This document shows, piece by piece, positions 1 to 7,964 of a DNA stretch of 64,000 nt. Made by a program: the position numbers and the translations under genes. Location of the stretch: NCBI RefSeq assembly GCF_006438925.1, contig NZ_RCZA01000008.1, positions 187,126-251,125 on the forward strand, in the 5' to 3' direction. The notes beneath the pieces were generated by a model. It did no database searches. It saw only the letters and a program-made list of their open reading frames with translations, and had not been told where the DNA came from. Numbering within the stretch: the stretch's first letter is position 1; every line of letters begins with the position of its first letter. This DNA comes from Pseudomonas mandelii (GTDB lineage Bacteria; Pseudomonadota; Gammaproteobacteria; Pseudomonadales; Pseudomonadaceae).

Positions 1-55
1 AAAGAATGCACAATCGTGGCTAGGTGGTGGCGTGGGTTGAAGGTTTTAGTGGTTT

Positions 56-89
56 TTATGGCTGGGCAATAATTATTGCCCAGCCATAA
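56..89. terminator. 34-bp perfect palindrome, probable terminator
   Basis: Two 17-base arms, TTATGGCTGGGCAATAA and its exact complement, abut with no spacer and are followed by TTTTC on the + strand. It probably terminates a + strand gene that lies mostly outside the window. With no T-run on the other side it is weak as a minus-strand terminator. A dimeric protein-binding site is a less likely alternative. Confidence 0.6.
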
Positions 90-150
90 TTTTCATAATT
101 TGAAAAAGGCTTGTTGAGGCCTTGTCGACTTGCTGAAGAAGGCATCAGGA

Positions 151-336
151 ATGGATATCGAATTGGATAAGTTTCAAAAGGATTTGCTGGAATCTGTACG
201 CGAAATGAATGAGAGCCAAACGCTTCCAATCGTTGATGGGAGGCCGTTAACGAAGAAACGCATCGACTCGCCTATGTCGTCTCCAGCGACACGTTCTAAT
301 AACGTGTCGCTGAAAGTGAAAAAAAGCGACACGTAA
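151..336 (+). pseudogene. possible remnant of an HTH antitoxin-like gene
   Basis: This is a 61-codon frame starting at an ATG preceded by an AAGAAGG-like ribosome site. The first 25-30 residues (MDIELDKFQKDLLESVREMN) resemble the N-terminus of small HTH regulators found with HigB/RelE-type toxins, which normally continue into an XRE domain. Here the sequence instead runs into a low-complexity tail rich in Ser, Lys and Asn and stops, so the DNA-binding domain is missing. I infer a truncated or decayed antitoxin. The match is from memory of the family and no toxin partner is visible, so a chance ORF is possible. Confidence 0.3.
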
Positions 337-389
337 CAAGACGGACTACATCAGAAGGGACTGAGTCCTACTGCAAAATCGCACAACGT

Positions 390-713
390 CTAGCAGGCGT
401 TAGCTTGTGAAATGACGATCTGAGGCAAAGCCCCGGCATCGTTGGATGGCAACGTAAAAGTCGTTCGAAAGCCGAGTTTATCCAGCATGTCCATCATTGC
501 ATCGATCGTAAATTTCTCGATCTTGCCAGTGGTGAGCTCTGAAACGCGTGATTGGGTCACGTTCAACCTGGCTGCAGCCTCACTTTGTTTGAGGCCCAGG
601 GTTTTGATGTAGTCAGTGATGAATATCGATAGCTCCATCTTCAACGCTTTTTTGCTAGCGACTTCGCTGTCATGCGTGACATGGAATGGGCTGTCGAAAA
701 ATTGAACTGCCAT
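390..713 (-). CDS. XRE-family helix-turn-helix regulator (orphan antitoxin-like)
   Basis: This 107-residue protein has one helix-turn-helix at about residues 38-62 (LKQSEAAARLNVTQSRVSEL), followed by a short Phe/Thr-rich strand region. The shape is typical of the XRE proteins that pair with phage-derived Gp49/HigB-type RNase toxins, where they bind the operon promoter and neutralise the toxin. No toxin ORF flanks it, so it is either an orphan antitoxin or a solitary repressor. It lies beside the degenerate HTH ORF at 151-336, which suggests a decayed toxin-antitoxin locus. The DNA-binding call is firm; the biological role is inferred. Confidence 0.7.
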   Translation of the reverse strand: MAVQFFDSPFHVTHDSEVASKKALKMELSIFITDYIKTLGLKQSEAAARLNVTQSRVSELTTGKIEKFTIDAMMDMLDKLGFRTTFTLPSNDAGALPQIVISQANAC

Positions 714-933
714 GAATGCCTCCCTCCTTTGAGTTATCTAAAATTTGCGATAAACGCAGGCTAGTCGATTGATCGTTTTTGATGAAAACGTATTGTGTCT
801 GCGAGACATAACTCATTACACCAAGTAACTAATGATGTTCCCGCCCCCACCTTTATCCCCTCCAGCTAACTCCCTACATTGAACTCCAACGCCTACCCAT
901 TCATTCCGAAGGGAAGGTCACTGGAGATTCCTC

Positions 934-1155
934 ATGCCTTTCGTAAGCGTTCGCATCACCCGCGATGGCGTTACCTCTGAGCAGAAAGCTCAGGTGATCG
1001 CCGAAATCACTGAAACCCTGGAACGCGTTCTCAAGAAGGATCCGCACCTGACCCACATCGTGATCGAAGAAGTCGACACCGATAACTGGGGCTATGCCGG
1101 GATCACCACCACCCAGTACCGCAGGCAGCTGGCAGAGGCGGAGGACAAGTCATGA
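934..1155 (+). CDS. 4-oxalocrotonate tautomerase family protein
   Basis: A 73-residue protein beginning Met-Pro-Phe. Removal of Met1 exposes the N-terminal proline that acts as the catalytic base in this family, which interconverts keto and enol forms of 2-oxo acids or related substrates. The length fits the 60-75 residue 4-OT monomers, which assemble as hexamers. A GGAG ribosome site lies about 10 bases before the ATG. The stop overlaps the start of the DsbA-family gene by 4 bases (ATGA), so the two are probably co-translated. The substrate cannot be told from the sequence. Confidence 0.85.
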   Translation: MPFVSVRITRDGVTSEQKAQVIAEITETLERVLKKDPHLTHIVIEEVDTDNWGYAGITTTQYRRQLAEAEDKS

Positions 1156-1808
1156 CCGCGTCCGTCTCCATCGATTTCATCTCCGACGTGGTGTGCCCGT
1201 GGTGCGCCTTGGGTGCGACGGCGCTGGAGCAGGCGATCGAGAACGTGGCCGGTGAGGTTTCGGTGGAACTGACCTACAAGCCCTTCGAGTTGAACCCGGA
1301 CATGCCGGCAGTCGGCGAAAAAGCGGTTGAGCATTTGATGCGCAAATATGGACGAACCGCCGAAGACGTCGCCGCCGGCAAGGCGATGCAGATCGAACGT
1401 GGCGCGGCCATCGGTTTCAAGTTCGATCTGGAGAAGCGCAGCCACTTCTACAACACGTTTGATGCTCACCGGTTGTTGATGTGGGCGTTGCAGGAAGGGC
1501 GGCAGGTCGCACTGAAGAAGATCCTGCTGCGCGCTTATTTCACCGACGGCCGGAACCCGAGCGATCGCGAGACGCTGGTGGGTCTGGCTGCTGAAGCGGG
1601 ACTGGATGCGGCGGCTGCTCAAGAGGTGTTGGCGTCCGGTGCGTTCGCCAAAGAAGTGCGTGAGCTGGAAGAGTTTTACCGCCAGCGCGGCATCAATTCG
1701 GTTCCGGCCATGGTGCTGAACGGTCGTCACCTGGTGTCCGGTTCGCAGTCGGTCGAGTACTACGAACAGATGTTGAGACAAATGGCGAAGGCCCCCGCCG
1801 AAGCCTGA
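1152..1808 (+). CDS. DsbA-family oxidoreductase (FrnE-like)
   Basis: A 218-residue thioredoxin-fold protein with the FrnE/2-hydroxychromene-2-carboxylate isomerase arrangement. A strand leads into CPWC (Cys15-Pro-Trp-Cys18), followed by a helical insertion and a C-terminal Val-Pro-Ala cis-proline segment (GINSVPAMVLNGRHLVSGSQ). There is no signal peptide, so it is expected in the cytoplasm, where FrnE-type proteins act as thiol-disulfide oxidoreductases. It is translationally coupled to the upstream tautomerase. The fold and redox motif are clear; the physiological substrate is unknown. Confidence 0.85.
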   Translation: MTASVSIDFISDVVCPWCALGATALEQAIENVAGEVSVELTYKPFELNPDMPAVGEKAVEHLMRKYGRTAEDVAAGKAMQIERGAAIGFKFDLEKRSHFYNTFDAHRLLMWALQEGRQVALKKILLRAYFTDGRNPSDRETLVGLAAEAGLDAAAAQEVLASGAFAKEVRELEEFYRQRGINSVPAMVLNGRHLVSGSQSVEYYEQMLRQMAKAPAEA

Positions 1809-1851
1809 TTACTTACTTTTTCAAACCATCATTTATTAGTAGAGGTTCATC

Positions 1852-2562
1852 ATGAGCAATTCGAAGAAAGTCATCGTTATTACTGGCGCCTCCCAAGGTC
1901 TCGGCGCAGGCATGGTCAAGGCGTTCCGTGATCTGGATTACAAGGTTGTCGCCACTTCGCGCTCGATCAAACCGTCCACCGACCCGGACATCCTCACCGT
2001 GGCGGGCGACATCGGCAACCCGGAAGTCGCCCAGCAAGTCATCCGTGAAGCCATCGCACGCTTTGGCCGCATCGACACCCTGGTCAACAACGCCGGGATC
2101 TTCGTTGCCAAGCCGTTCACCGCGTACACCGCTGAAGACTACGCCACCGTGCTGTCGGTGAACCTGAACGGTTTCTTCTACATCACCCAACTCGCGATCA
2201 CCGAGATGGAAAAACAGGGCAAAGGCCACGTCGTCAACATCACCACCAGCCTGACGGACCACGCAATTGACGGTGTGCCATCGGTACTGGCTTCGCTGAC
2301 CAAAGGTGGCTTGAACTCGGCGACCAAATCCCTGGCCATTGAATACGCCAAACGCGGTATTCGTGTGAACGCGGTCAGCCCCGGCATCATCAAGACGCCA
2401 ATGCACGGCGAAGAAACCCATGAAGCGCTGGGCAATCTGCACCCGGTCGGGCACATGGGCGAGATCAGCGACATTGCTCAGGCGGTTGTGTATCTGGACG
2501 GCGCCAACTTTGTCACCGGCGAGATCCTGCACGTTGATGGTGGTCAGAGCGCGGGTCACTAA
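1852..2562 (+). CDS. SDR-family protein lacking the catalytic tyrosine
   Basis: A 236-residue Rossmann-fold short-chain dehydrogenase. It has the TGASQGLG dinucleotide-binding loop (11-18), NNAG (79-82), Ser133 in NITTS, and a C-terminal segment ending GGQSAGH. The usual YxxxK motif reads A-S-L-T-K, so Ala147 occupies the position of the catalytic Tyr while Lys151 is kept. I recall related SDRs with the same ALASLTKGGLN stretch, so this may be a subfamily trait rather than damage. Either the chemistry uses another acid or the protein binds NAD(P) without classical dehydrogenase activity. An AGAGG ribosome site precedes the ATG. Confidence 0.85.
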   Translation: MSNSKKVIVITGASQGLGAGMVKAFRDLDYKVVATSRSIKPSTDPDILTVAGDIGNPEVAQQVIREAIARFGRIDTLVNNAGIFVAKPFTAYTAEDYATVLSVNLNGFFYITQLAITEMEKQGKGHVVNITTSLTDHAIDGVPSVLASLTKGGLNSATKSLAIEYAKRGIRVNAVSPGIIKTPMHGEETHEALGNLHPVGHMGEISDIAQAVVYLDGANFVTGEILHVDGGQSAGH

Positions 2563-2585
2563 GACCTGACCTGATCTGTCCACAG

Positions 2586-2613
2586 CGCCGTCGATCAATG
2601 TCGACGGCGTTTT
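2586..2613 (+). terminator. intrinsic terminator between the two SDR genes
   Basis: A 9-bp stem (CGCCGTCGA with TCGACGGCG) encloses a six-base loop and is followed by TTTT. It lies immediately after the first SDR gene and before the ribosome site of the second, so the two SDR genes are probably separate or only partly coupled transcripts. Confidence 0.65.
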
Positions 2614-2629
2614 CATTGGAGAGCGCACG

Positions 2630-3472
2630 ATGACCACCCATGTTCACAAGGTTTTCCTGATCACTGGGGTCAGTTCAGGCTTCGGCCTGGCTTTTTCGCA
2701 AGCAGCGCTGGCGGCGGGGCACACGGTGGTGGGTACGGTGCGGCGCGAATCCGAGCGTGCGGCGTTCGAAGCACTGGACGCCCATCGCGCCAAAGCGTTC
2801 GTGCTCGATGTCACCGATTTTCCGGCGATCGAGCCGCTGGTGGCCGACATCCTGCGCGAGGTGGGCCAGATCGACGTGTTGGTGAACAACGCCGGTTATG
2901 GTCATGAGGGCATCCTCGAGGAGTCACCGCTGACGGAGATGCAGCGCCAGTTCGACGTCAATGTGTTTGGCGCGGTGGCAATGATCAAGGCAGTTCTGCC
3001 CGGTATGCGTGAGCGGCGCAGCGGGCATATCGTCAACATTACCTCCATGGCCGGCTTCATCACGTTGCCGGGCATCGCCTATTACAGCGGTAGTAAATTC
3101 GCCCTCGAAGGCGTGAGTGAAGCGTTGGCCAAAGAAGTGGAAAGTCTGGGCATCCACGTGACCGCCATGGCGCCCGGCTCGTTTCGTACCGAATGGGCAG
3201 GCCGCTCGATGATCCGTTCGGGTCGCACATTGAGTGAGTACGACGCGGTGTTCGATCCGGTCCGCAAGGCGCGTGAAGAAAAGAGCGGCAAGCAGGCCGG
3301 CGATCCGCACAAAGCGGCGCAGGCGTTGTTGACCCTGGTGGCTGCTGAAAAGCCGCCGGTTCATTTGTTACTGGGTAAGGATGCAGTGAGGCTGGTGCGC
3401 GAAAAGATTGCGCAGCTTCAGGCGGAAATTGACGCTTGGGAGCACCTTTCGGAGTCGACGGAGTTCGACTGA
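2630..3472 (+). CDS. short-chain dehydrogenase/reductase
   Basis: A 280-residue classical-type SDR. It has TGVSSGFG at the nucleotide-binding loop near the N-terminus, NNAGYG, and an intact YYSGSK catalytic YxxxK motif with the preceding ITSMAG serine. The last 40 residues are charged and helical. It resembles the broad group of oxidoreductases annotated only as SDR family; the substrate is unknown. A GGAGAG ribosome site precedes the ATG and a strong terminator follows at 3512. It sits next to an SDR that lacks the catalytic Tyr, but the intervening terminator argues against a tight operon. Confidence 0.88.
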   Translation: MTTHVHKVFLITGVSSGFGLAFSQAALAAGHTVVGTVRRESERAAFEALDAHRAKAFVLDVTDFPAIEPLVADILREVGQIDVLVNNAGYGHEGILEESPLTEMQRQFDVNVFGAVAMIKAVLPGMRERRSGHIVNITSMAGFITLPGIAYYSGSKFALEGVSEALAKEVESLGIHVTAMAPGSFRTEWAGRSMIRSGRTLSEYDAVFDPVRKAREEKSGKQAGDPHKAAQALLTLVAAEKPPVHLLLGKDAVRLVREKIAQLQAEIDAWEHLSESTEFD

Positions 3473-3511
3473 TCGAAACCCTTGGGGCATAGAAACTCAA
3501 ACCCCGGAAAC

Positions 3512-3548
3512 AACAAAGCCCTCGTATTTCTACGAGGGCTTTGTTTTG
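3512..3548 (+). terminator. intrinsic terminator after the second SDR gene
   Basis: Arms AACAAAGCCCTCGTA and TACGAGGGCTTTGTT form a long perfect stem around a short loop, followed by TTG and further T residues. The stem is symmetrical and could also stop the tRNA-Thr transcript arriving from the other strand, whose 3' end is only three bases away. Confidence 0.85.
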
Positions 3549-3550
3549 TA

Positions 3551-3626
<76 letters not shown>

Positions 3627-3701
3627 GTGTTGGGCGACGATTATAGCGATTGGGTTGGTTCTGTAAACCCCTGAATTCAGACTATTTTTGCATAGGCGTC
3701 A

Positions 3702-3735
3702 GGCCGGCCCCGCGGAGGCTTCTGCGGGGCCGGCC
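3702..3735. other. GC-rich hairpin at the 3' end of the deaminase gene
   Basis: GGCCGGCCCCGC and its exact complement are separated by ten bases, forming a very stable hairpin 20 bases past the stop of the minus-strand deaminase gene. No T-run follows directly on either strand, so it may act as an mRNA 3' stabiliser or as a terminator without a classical tail. Confidence 0.55.
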
Positions 3736-3755
3736 AATGCGATTGCTTTAAAGCA

Positions 3756-4997
3756 TTACACGCCGTTTTTAACCGCTTGAATCAAGTCCTGACTCAGCAC
3801 CTGCGCGGGCGCTACTTGCACGCTTTGCGTGTAAAACGGCGGCAGGTTTTGGGCCAGTGTCGACAACGCTTGGGCGGTGGTGTTGCCCGGCAGCAGCACG
3901 TATTGAAGGTTGGACGGATAGCTCTGCGGCACCGGGCCTTCCATGGTCGAACCGTATGCGCCGAAGGTCATCACGGCCTGCGGGGTGGTGGGGTCGGGGG
4001 CGTAGAGGAAGACGAAGGTGCCGTACTTCGGATGCGTCAGGTATTGCTCGGCCTGGGCGCGAACCGCCGGGTCGGGGTCGTTCATCAGGGTCCAGCGCAT
4101 GACCGCGTAGTTGCGGGTGGTTTCCATGAACGCTGTACGAATGGGCGACTGGTTCTCGACGCCTCCCAGACACACCAGCAGGTTGCCGAATGGATCGATG
4201 AGGGCCACCGAGTTGAACACCGGGCTGTGCTGTGCGGTTTGTAACAGTGGCGGGGCGAGTTCTGCGCCGGGGTCGCGCGGGTTCGCCGATTGCACGGTCA
4301 ACGCAAACGGGCTGAGCGCAGTCAGCGCTTGGCGGACTTTGCTGTTGGCCGGTAGGTTTGCCGGGTTTTGCAGTTGATCCGGCGGCAGACCGCTGTTATT
4401 GCTGGCCTCGCGCACGGTGTTGACGCTGGCGGAGAAGATCGAGCTGGTGAGGAAGTAAGCCGCTGAGTCGATGGTCTGGCCAGCAAACACCGGACTGGTC
4501 GAGCCCTGATAGGTCCGGCTGACAGGTGCCGCAATCGCGTAATAACCCCAAGTGTCCTGCGCCTGTTGGCGGATCTGCGGCGGCAGCGATGGAAAGGTGA
4601 ACTGGCTGTTGTAGTTGATGCCTGCGTAGTCATCGATCGCACTGACGGCGACGTTAAATCCTGCAGTCAGCAGTGAACCGGCGCACATGGCGCACGGGTC
4701 AAGCGTGGTAACGACAGTCAACTGATTGGGCGGTGGCAGGTTCAATGGCGCGACGTTTTCGTAGTACCAGTCCACCAATTGCCGCTCGCCGTGGGCGGTC
4801 GGGTCATGAGGTAGGAAGTACGTGGTGCCACTGCCGGGGAAAGGCATCAGCACGTTGTTGTGCAGCGCGGCGATGACTTCGCCAGTTGCGTTGTTGATGA
4901 TGGCACCACCCACCGCGAAAGTTTGCTGCAGCGCAGCATCAATGGCTTGGTTGGCGACGGCATCTACGGCTTCCTGCGCACTGTTCAATGTGCTCAT
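3756..4997 (-). CDS. nucleoside deaminase-like protein with a degenerate second deaminase half
   Basis: This is a 413-residue protein, far longer than the 140-170 residues of typical cytidine/guanine deaminases. Residues 20-130 form a complete zinc deaminase domain: GGAIIN strand, H69-G70-E71, and P101-C102-A-M-C105 (zinc ligands H69, C102 and C105; E71 the proton shuttle). Residues about 220-375 seem to repeat the same fold (SVALIDPFGNLLV, then FMETTRNYAVMRW, then FVFLYAPDPTTP), but HxE and PCxxC are replaced and no zinc ligands remain. I infer an internal duplication with one dead domain, perhaps for substrate binding or dimer mimicry. There is no signal peptide and the substrate is unknown. 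Confidence 0.75.
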   Translation of the reverse strand: MSTLNSAQEAVDAVANQAIDAALQQTFAVGGAIINNATGEVIAALHNNVLMPFPGSGTTYFLPHDPTAHGERQLVDWYYENVAPLNLPPPNQLTVVTTLDPCAMCAGSLLTAGFNVAVSAIDDYAGINYNSQFTFPSLPPQIRQQAQDTWGYYAIAAPVSRTYQGSTSPVFAGQTIDSAAYFLTSSIFSASVNTVREASNNSGLPPDQLQNPANLPANSKVRQALTALSPFALTVQSANPRDPGAELAPPLLQTAQHSPVFNSVALIDPFGNLLVCLGGVENQSPIRTAFMETTRNYAVMRWTLMNDPDPAVRAQAEQYLTHPKYGTFVFLYAPDPTTPQAVMTFGAYGSTMEGPVPQSYPSNLQYVLLPGNTTAQALSTLAQNLPPFYTQSVQVAPAQVLSQDLIQAVKNGV

Positions 4998-5273
4998 GTT
5001 TTTCCCAGCTCCTTGCTGTTTGAACGCCAGGCAATTCTGGCGTTTGGCAAAGATAGTTGAGGTTTCGCAGGTTGTTATGTTGTTTTGGCTGAATGCTTAT
5101 GCACAACGGGATCTGTTCCGCATCTACTTAGAGGCAAATTTGCGGACCCGTTCTCATTTGCTCGCAAATGCCTGTTTTTCCGCTTTTTTTACAGGTGTAC
5201 GAAAATTGAACAGTTGTGTTTCAGCCCCTAAACAGCCGTATATATTGGATCCACGATAATTTCATCAACAGAG

Positions 5274-6524
5274 TTATCCACAGGTTGAGGCGCTTTTAGG
5301 GCGCTCAGCGAGGATCAGGAAGTTACGCGGGGTGAGCGCGCTTTCGCAGAAGGTGCCGAGGCGAACCGCATACCCTTGCTCGGAGAGGAAAAGGGCTCGA
5401 TCGAGTACCAGCCACAGCTCCAGCGGGCGTCGGAAAAGTCCGCGCAGCAGCTCGAGATTGCGCACTTCGGCCAGTCGCTGCCAACCGGTAGCTTCGAGCG
5501 CTGGCCAATCTTGCGGTCCGATTGTGGATAACTCCTTTAGCGAGGCAAAATGATGGCAGTAATCGGCGAAGGATTTATCCAGCCAGGCGCTCGGTAGGGA
5601 AGGGGTGGGCAGGTATTCGTCAACGCCGCGCAGTTGCCGTTGCAGCAGGTCGAAACCCAGGCGCCGGGCCATGGAAGTATCGCGTTGGCGTCGGACGCGA
5701 GCGCCAGCGGTGACGGTTTCGCTCATCGGCAGCGAGAGATCTTCGAGCGACAGTTGTAGGTTGGATCGCATGCCCGCAGCGTAAAGCGTCTGATACTCGC
5801 TCACACTGATCCGGTTGTAGCAGCAAGGGGCGATGGCCAGCTGCTTGCAACCGGTGGCGCTCGCGAGTTGCATTAGCCGCACATGAAGATCACCGCAGGC
5901 GTGCAGCGCTACTGGTGTGTGGTCAGCATTCAATAAAGAGGCAGCACCGGGCGCGAGCACGTCTTGCTCGACATGAAGCGCATGCAAATGATGACGCTGG
6001 CTGAGGGCCTGGCCGCTGACGACCAGCGCCGGGTCGTATTCCACGCAAGTGAGCTGCTGACCGGTTTGCAACAGTCGTCGCCCCAAATGGCCCTTGCCCG
6101 AACACCAATCCAGCCAATGCTTCGGCGCGTCAGAAAATTTCAGCCGACTGGCAAACGCCTCGATCTGCTGCCACTTGCGCCCCGGCACATCGACATTCAG
6201 CCGATGGCCAGCTGCTTCGAGTGCATGAGCCGGCAATCCACCTACAGCGCTCAGTTCAAGGGAAAACGCCGCCAGTGAAGCGAAGGGCTCCGGCGCATCC
6301 AGAAGAGCAGGTTGGTTATGAGCATTTTCCGCATCCTCCAACGACCTGCCGCGTAGCCATACAGACAACTCGGGGTAGGACGCCTCCCAGGGAAGCTGCA
6401 GATGAGTAAACGGCCGAGGCTTCCACAGCGCCTCATGCTCAATCAGAAAAGCATCCAGCGCCGTGAAGCGGGCGAGTAACGCCTCGCCCGTCAGCACGCA
6501 GCAATCAACGCCCTTGGCAGGCAT
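5274..6524 (-). CDS. SAM-dependent methyltransferase (Methyltransf_32-like)
   Basis: A 416-residue protein with a Rossmann methyltransferase core: motif I WLDWCSGKGHLGRRLL at about 136-151, an acidic residue in CVEYDP, and an unusual HACGDL...IAPCCYNR segment. The DWCSGKGH and APCCYN motifs resemble the METTL25/RRNAD1-type Methyltransf_32 family, in which methylation of rRNA or ribosomal protein has been proposed. It is the last gene of the amino acid ABC operon: its ATG lies 20 bases inside the preceding permease gene. That overlap shows co-transcription but not a transport role. The target is unknown. Confidence 0.75.
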   Translation of the reverse strand: MPAKGVDCCVLTGEALLARFTALDAFLIEHEALWKPRPFTHLQLPWEASYPELSVWLRGRSLEDAENAHNQPALLDAPEPFASLAAFSLELSAVGGLPAHALEAAGHRLNVDVPGRKWQQIEAFASRLKFSDAPKHWLDWCSGKGHLGRRLLQTGQQLTCVEYDPALVVSGQALSQRHHLHALHVEQDVLAPGAASLLNADHTPVALHACGDLHVRLMQLASATGCKQLAIAPCCYNRISVSEYQTLYAAGMRSNLQLSLEDLSLPMSETVTAGARVRRQRDTSMARRLGFDLLQRQLRGVDEYLPTPSLPSAWLDKSFADYCHHFASLKELSTIGPQDWPALEATGWQRLAEVRNLELLRGLFRRPLELWLVLDRALFLSEQGYAVRLGTFCESALTPRNFLILAERPKSASTCG

Positions 6525-7194
6525 CGACGCGCAGCCAGCGCTCCAGCAGCTTGAAGCCGCGTACCAGCACGTAAGCCATCAGCAGATAGAACATGCCAGC
6601 GGCGAAGAAGATCTCCACCGGCAGGTAGGTCCGGGCAATGATGGTGCGGGCCATGCCGGTCAGTTCCAGCAGGGTCACGGTGCTGGCCAAGGCGCTGGCC
6701 TTGAGCATCAGGATGACTTCGTTGCTGTAGGCTGGCAGACCGATGCGTGTGGCACGGGGCAGGATGATGTAGACCAGCGCTTTTGCCCGGGACATGCCCA
6801 AGGCGCGCGCCGCTTCGATCTCGCCTGGCGGAATCGCCTGAATCGCGCCACGCAGGATCTCGGCGATGTAGGCCGCGGTGTGTAATGTCATGGTCGCCGT
6901 GGCGCACCAGAACGGATCGCGCAGGTACGGCCACATCGAGCTGTTACGGATCGCGTCGAACTGCGCCAGCCCGTAGTAGACCAGGAACAGTTGAACCAGC
7001 AACGGCGTACCACGGAAAAAGAAGATGTAGCCGTAGGGAATGGCCCGCACGTACCAAAGTCGTGATGAGCGGGCGATGCCCAGCGGAATTGCCAGCAGCA
7101 AACCGGCGATCACGGCGATGGCCACCAGTTCCAGGGTCAGCGTCGCGCCCTGAGCCAGTTTCGGCAGCCACTTGATGATGACTTCCCAGTTCAT
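6505..7194 (-). CDS. amino acid ABC transporter permease (HisM-like)
   Basis: A 229-residue inner-membrane permease of the His/Glu/Gln/Arg/opine type with about five membrane spans and the EAA loop (GEIEAARALGMSRAKALVYIILPRA), which docks onto the ATPase. The start MNWEVIIKW was chosen because its ATG overlaps the stop of the upstream permease by 4 bases; a longer in-frame extension upstream is out-of-frame sequence of that gene. It forms a heterodimer with the 7191-7886 product. The downstream methyltransferase gene begins within its last codons. Confidence 0.93.
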   Translation of the reverse strand: MNWEVIIKWLPKLAQGATLTLELVAIAVIAGLLLAIPLGIARSSRLWYVRAIPYGYIFFFRGTPLLVQLFLVYYGLAQFDAIRNSSMWPYLRDPFWCATATMTLHTAAYIAEILRGAIQAIPPGEIEAARALGMSRAKALVYIILPRATRIGLPAYSNEVILMLKASALASTVTLLELTGMARTIIARTYLPVEIFFAAGMFYLLMAYVLVRGFKLLERWLRVDACQGR

Positions 7195-7886
7195 TGGGTG
7201 CTCCTCGCGAAGCCGCGAGCGGCGCGTTTTTCCATGAAGTACATGCCGGTCATGGCGAGAATCGTCAGGCCCAGGTACATGAACGCGGCCACCATATAAA
7301 AGGTGAACGGCTGTTTGGACACGGTCACGCCGATTTGTGCATGGCGCATGATTTCTTCCAGGCCGATGACCGACACCAGCGCGGTGTCTTTCATCAGGAT
7401 CATGAACAGGTTGCCCAGCCCGGGCAGGGCGATGCGCCACATCTGCGGCATGATCAGTTTGGTGAAGATACGGAATTTCGACAGACCCAACGCCACACCC
7501 GCTTCGCGGTGACCTTTGGGGATAGCCAGAATCGCACCACGAAATACTTCCGTGGCGTAGGCGCCGAAGCACAGTCCCAGCGCAATCACGCCAGCGGCGA
7601 AGGCATTGAGTTCGAGGTCGGGGTTGCCGAAGAACTCGCCCAGGGCACGCATCAAGTTGACCGTGCCGAAGTAGATCAACAGCACCCAGAGCAATTCAGG
7701 GATGCCGCGAACCAGGGTTGAATAAGTGCCGCCAAGCCATTGCAGCGGCTTGTACGGGGAAGTCTTGGCCAAGGCGCCGAGCAGACCGAGCACCAGCCCC
7801 AGGCACAAGGCCGAGAGTGCCAGTTTCACAGTCATCAGCGCGCCAGCGGCAAGCGCCGGGCCGAATCCGTAGAGATCGATAGTCAT
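7191..7886 (-). CDS. amino acid ABC transporter permease (HisQ-like)
   Basis: A 231-residue polytopic inner-membrane protein, the second permease of the transporter. The EAA loop reads GHREAGVALGLSKFRIFTKLIMPQ, and the N-terminal half contains the typical RGIPELLWVLLIYFG stretch. It overlaps the HisM-like gene by the ATGA junction. It lies 78 bases downstream of the substrate-binding protein gene, a gap often found where the binding protein needs a higher mRNA level than the permeases. Confidence 0.93.
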   Translation of the reverse strand: MTIDLYGFGPALAAGALMTVKLALSALCLGLVLGLLGALAKTSPYKPLQWLGGTYSTLVRGIPELLWVLLIYFGTVNLMRALGEFFGNPDLELNAFAAGVIALGLCFGAYATEVFRGAILAIPKGHREAGVALGLSKFRIFTKLIMPQMWRIALPGLGNLFMILMKDTALVSVIGLEEIMRHAQIGVTVSKQPFTFYMVAAFMYLGLTILAMTGMYFMEKRAARGFARSTQ

Positions 7887-7964
7887 GGATTTCTTTTCAA
7901 ATCGCGGCAGGCAATGCCAGGGACTGGCGCCGTCAAATAACGGCGCCGGCCCGGCAGGTCAGAA

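Noticed and set aside
1092..1781. 229-codon frame opposite the DsbA-family gene
   Set aside because: It is antisense to a gene with a clear CPWC motif and is Arg/His/Gln-rich without a domain.
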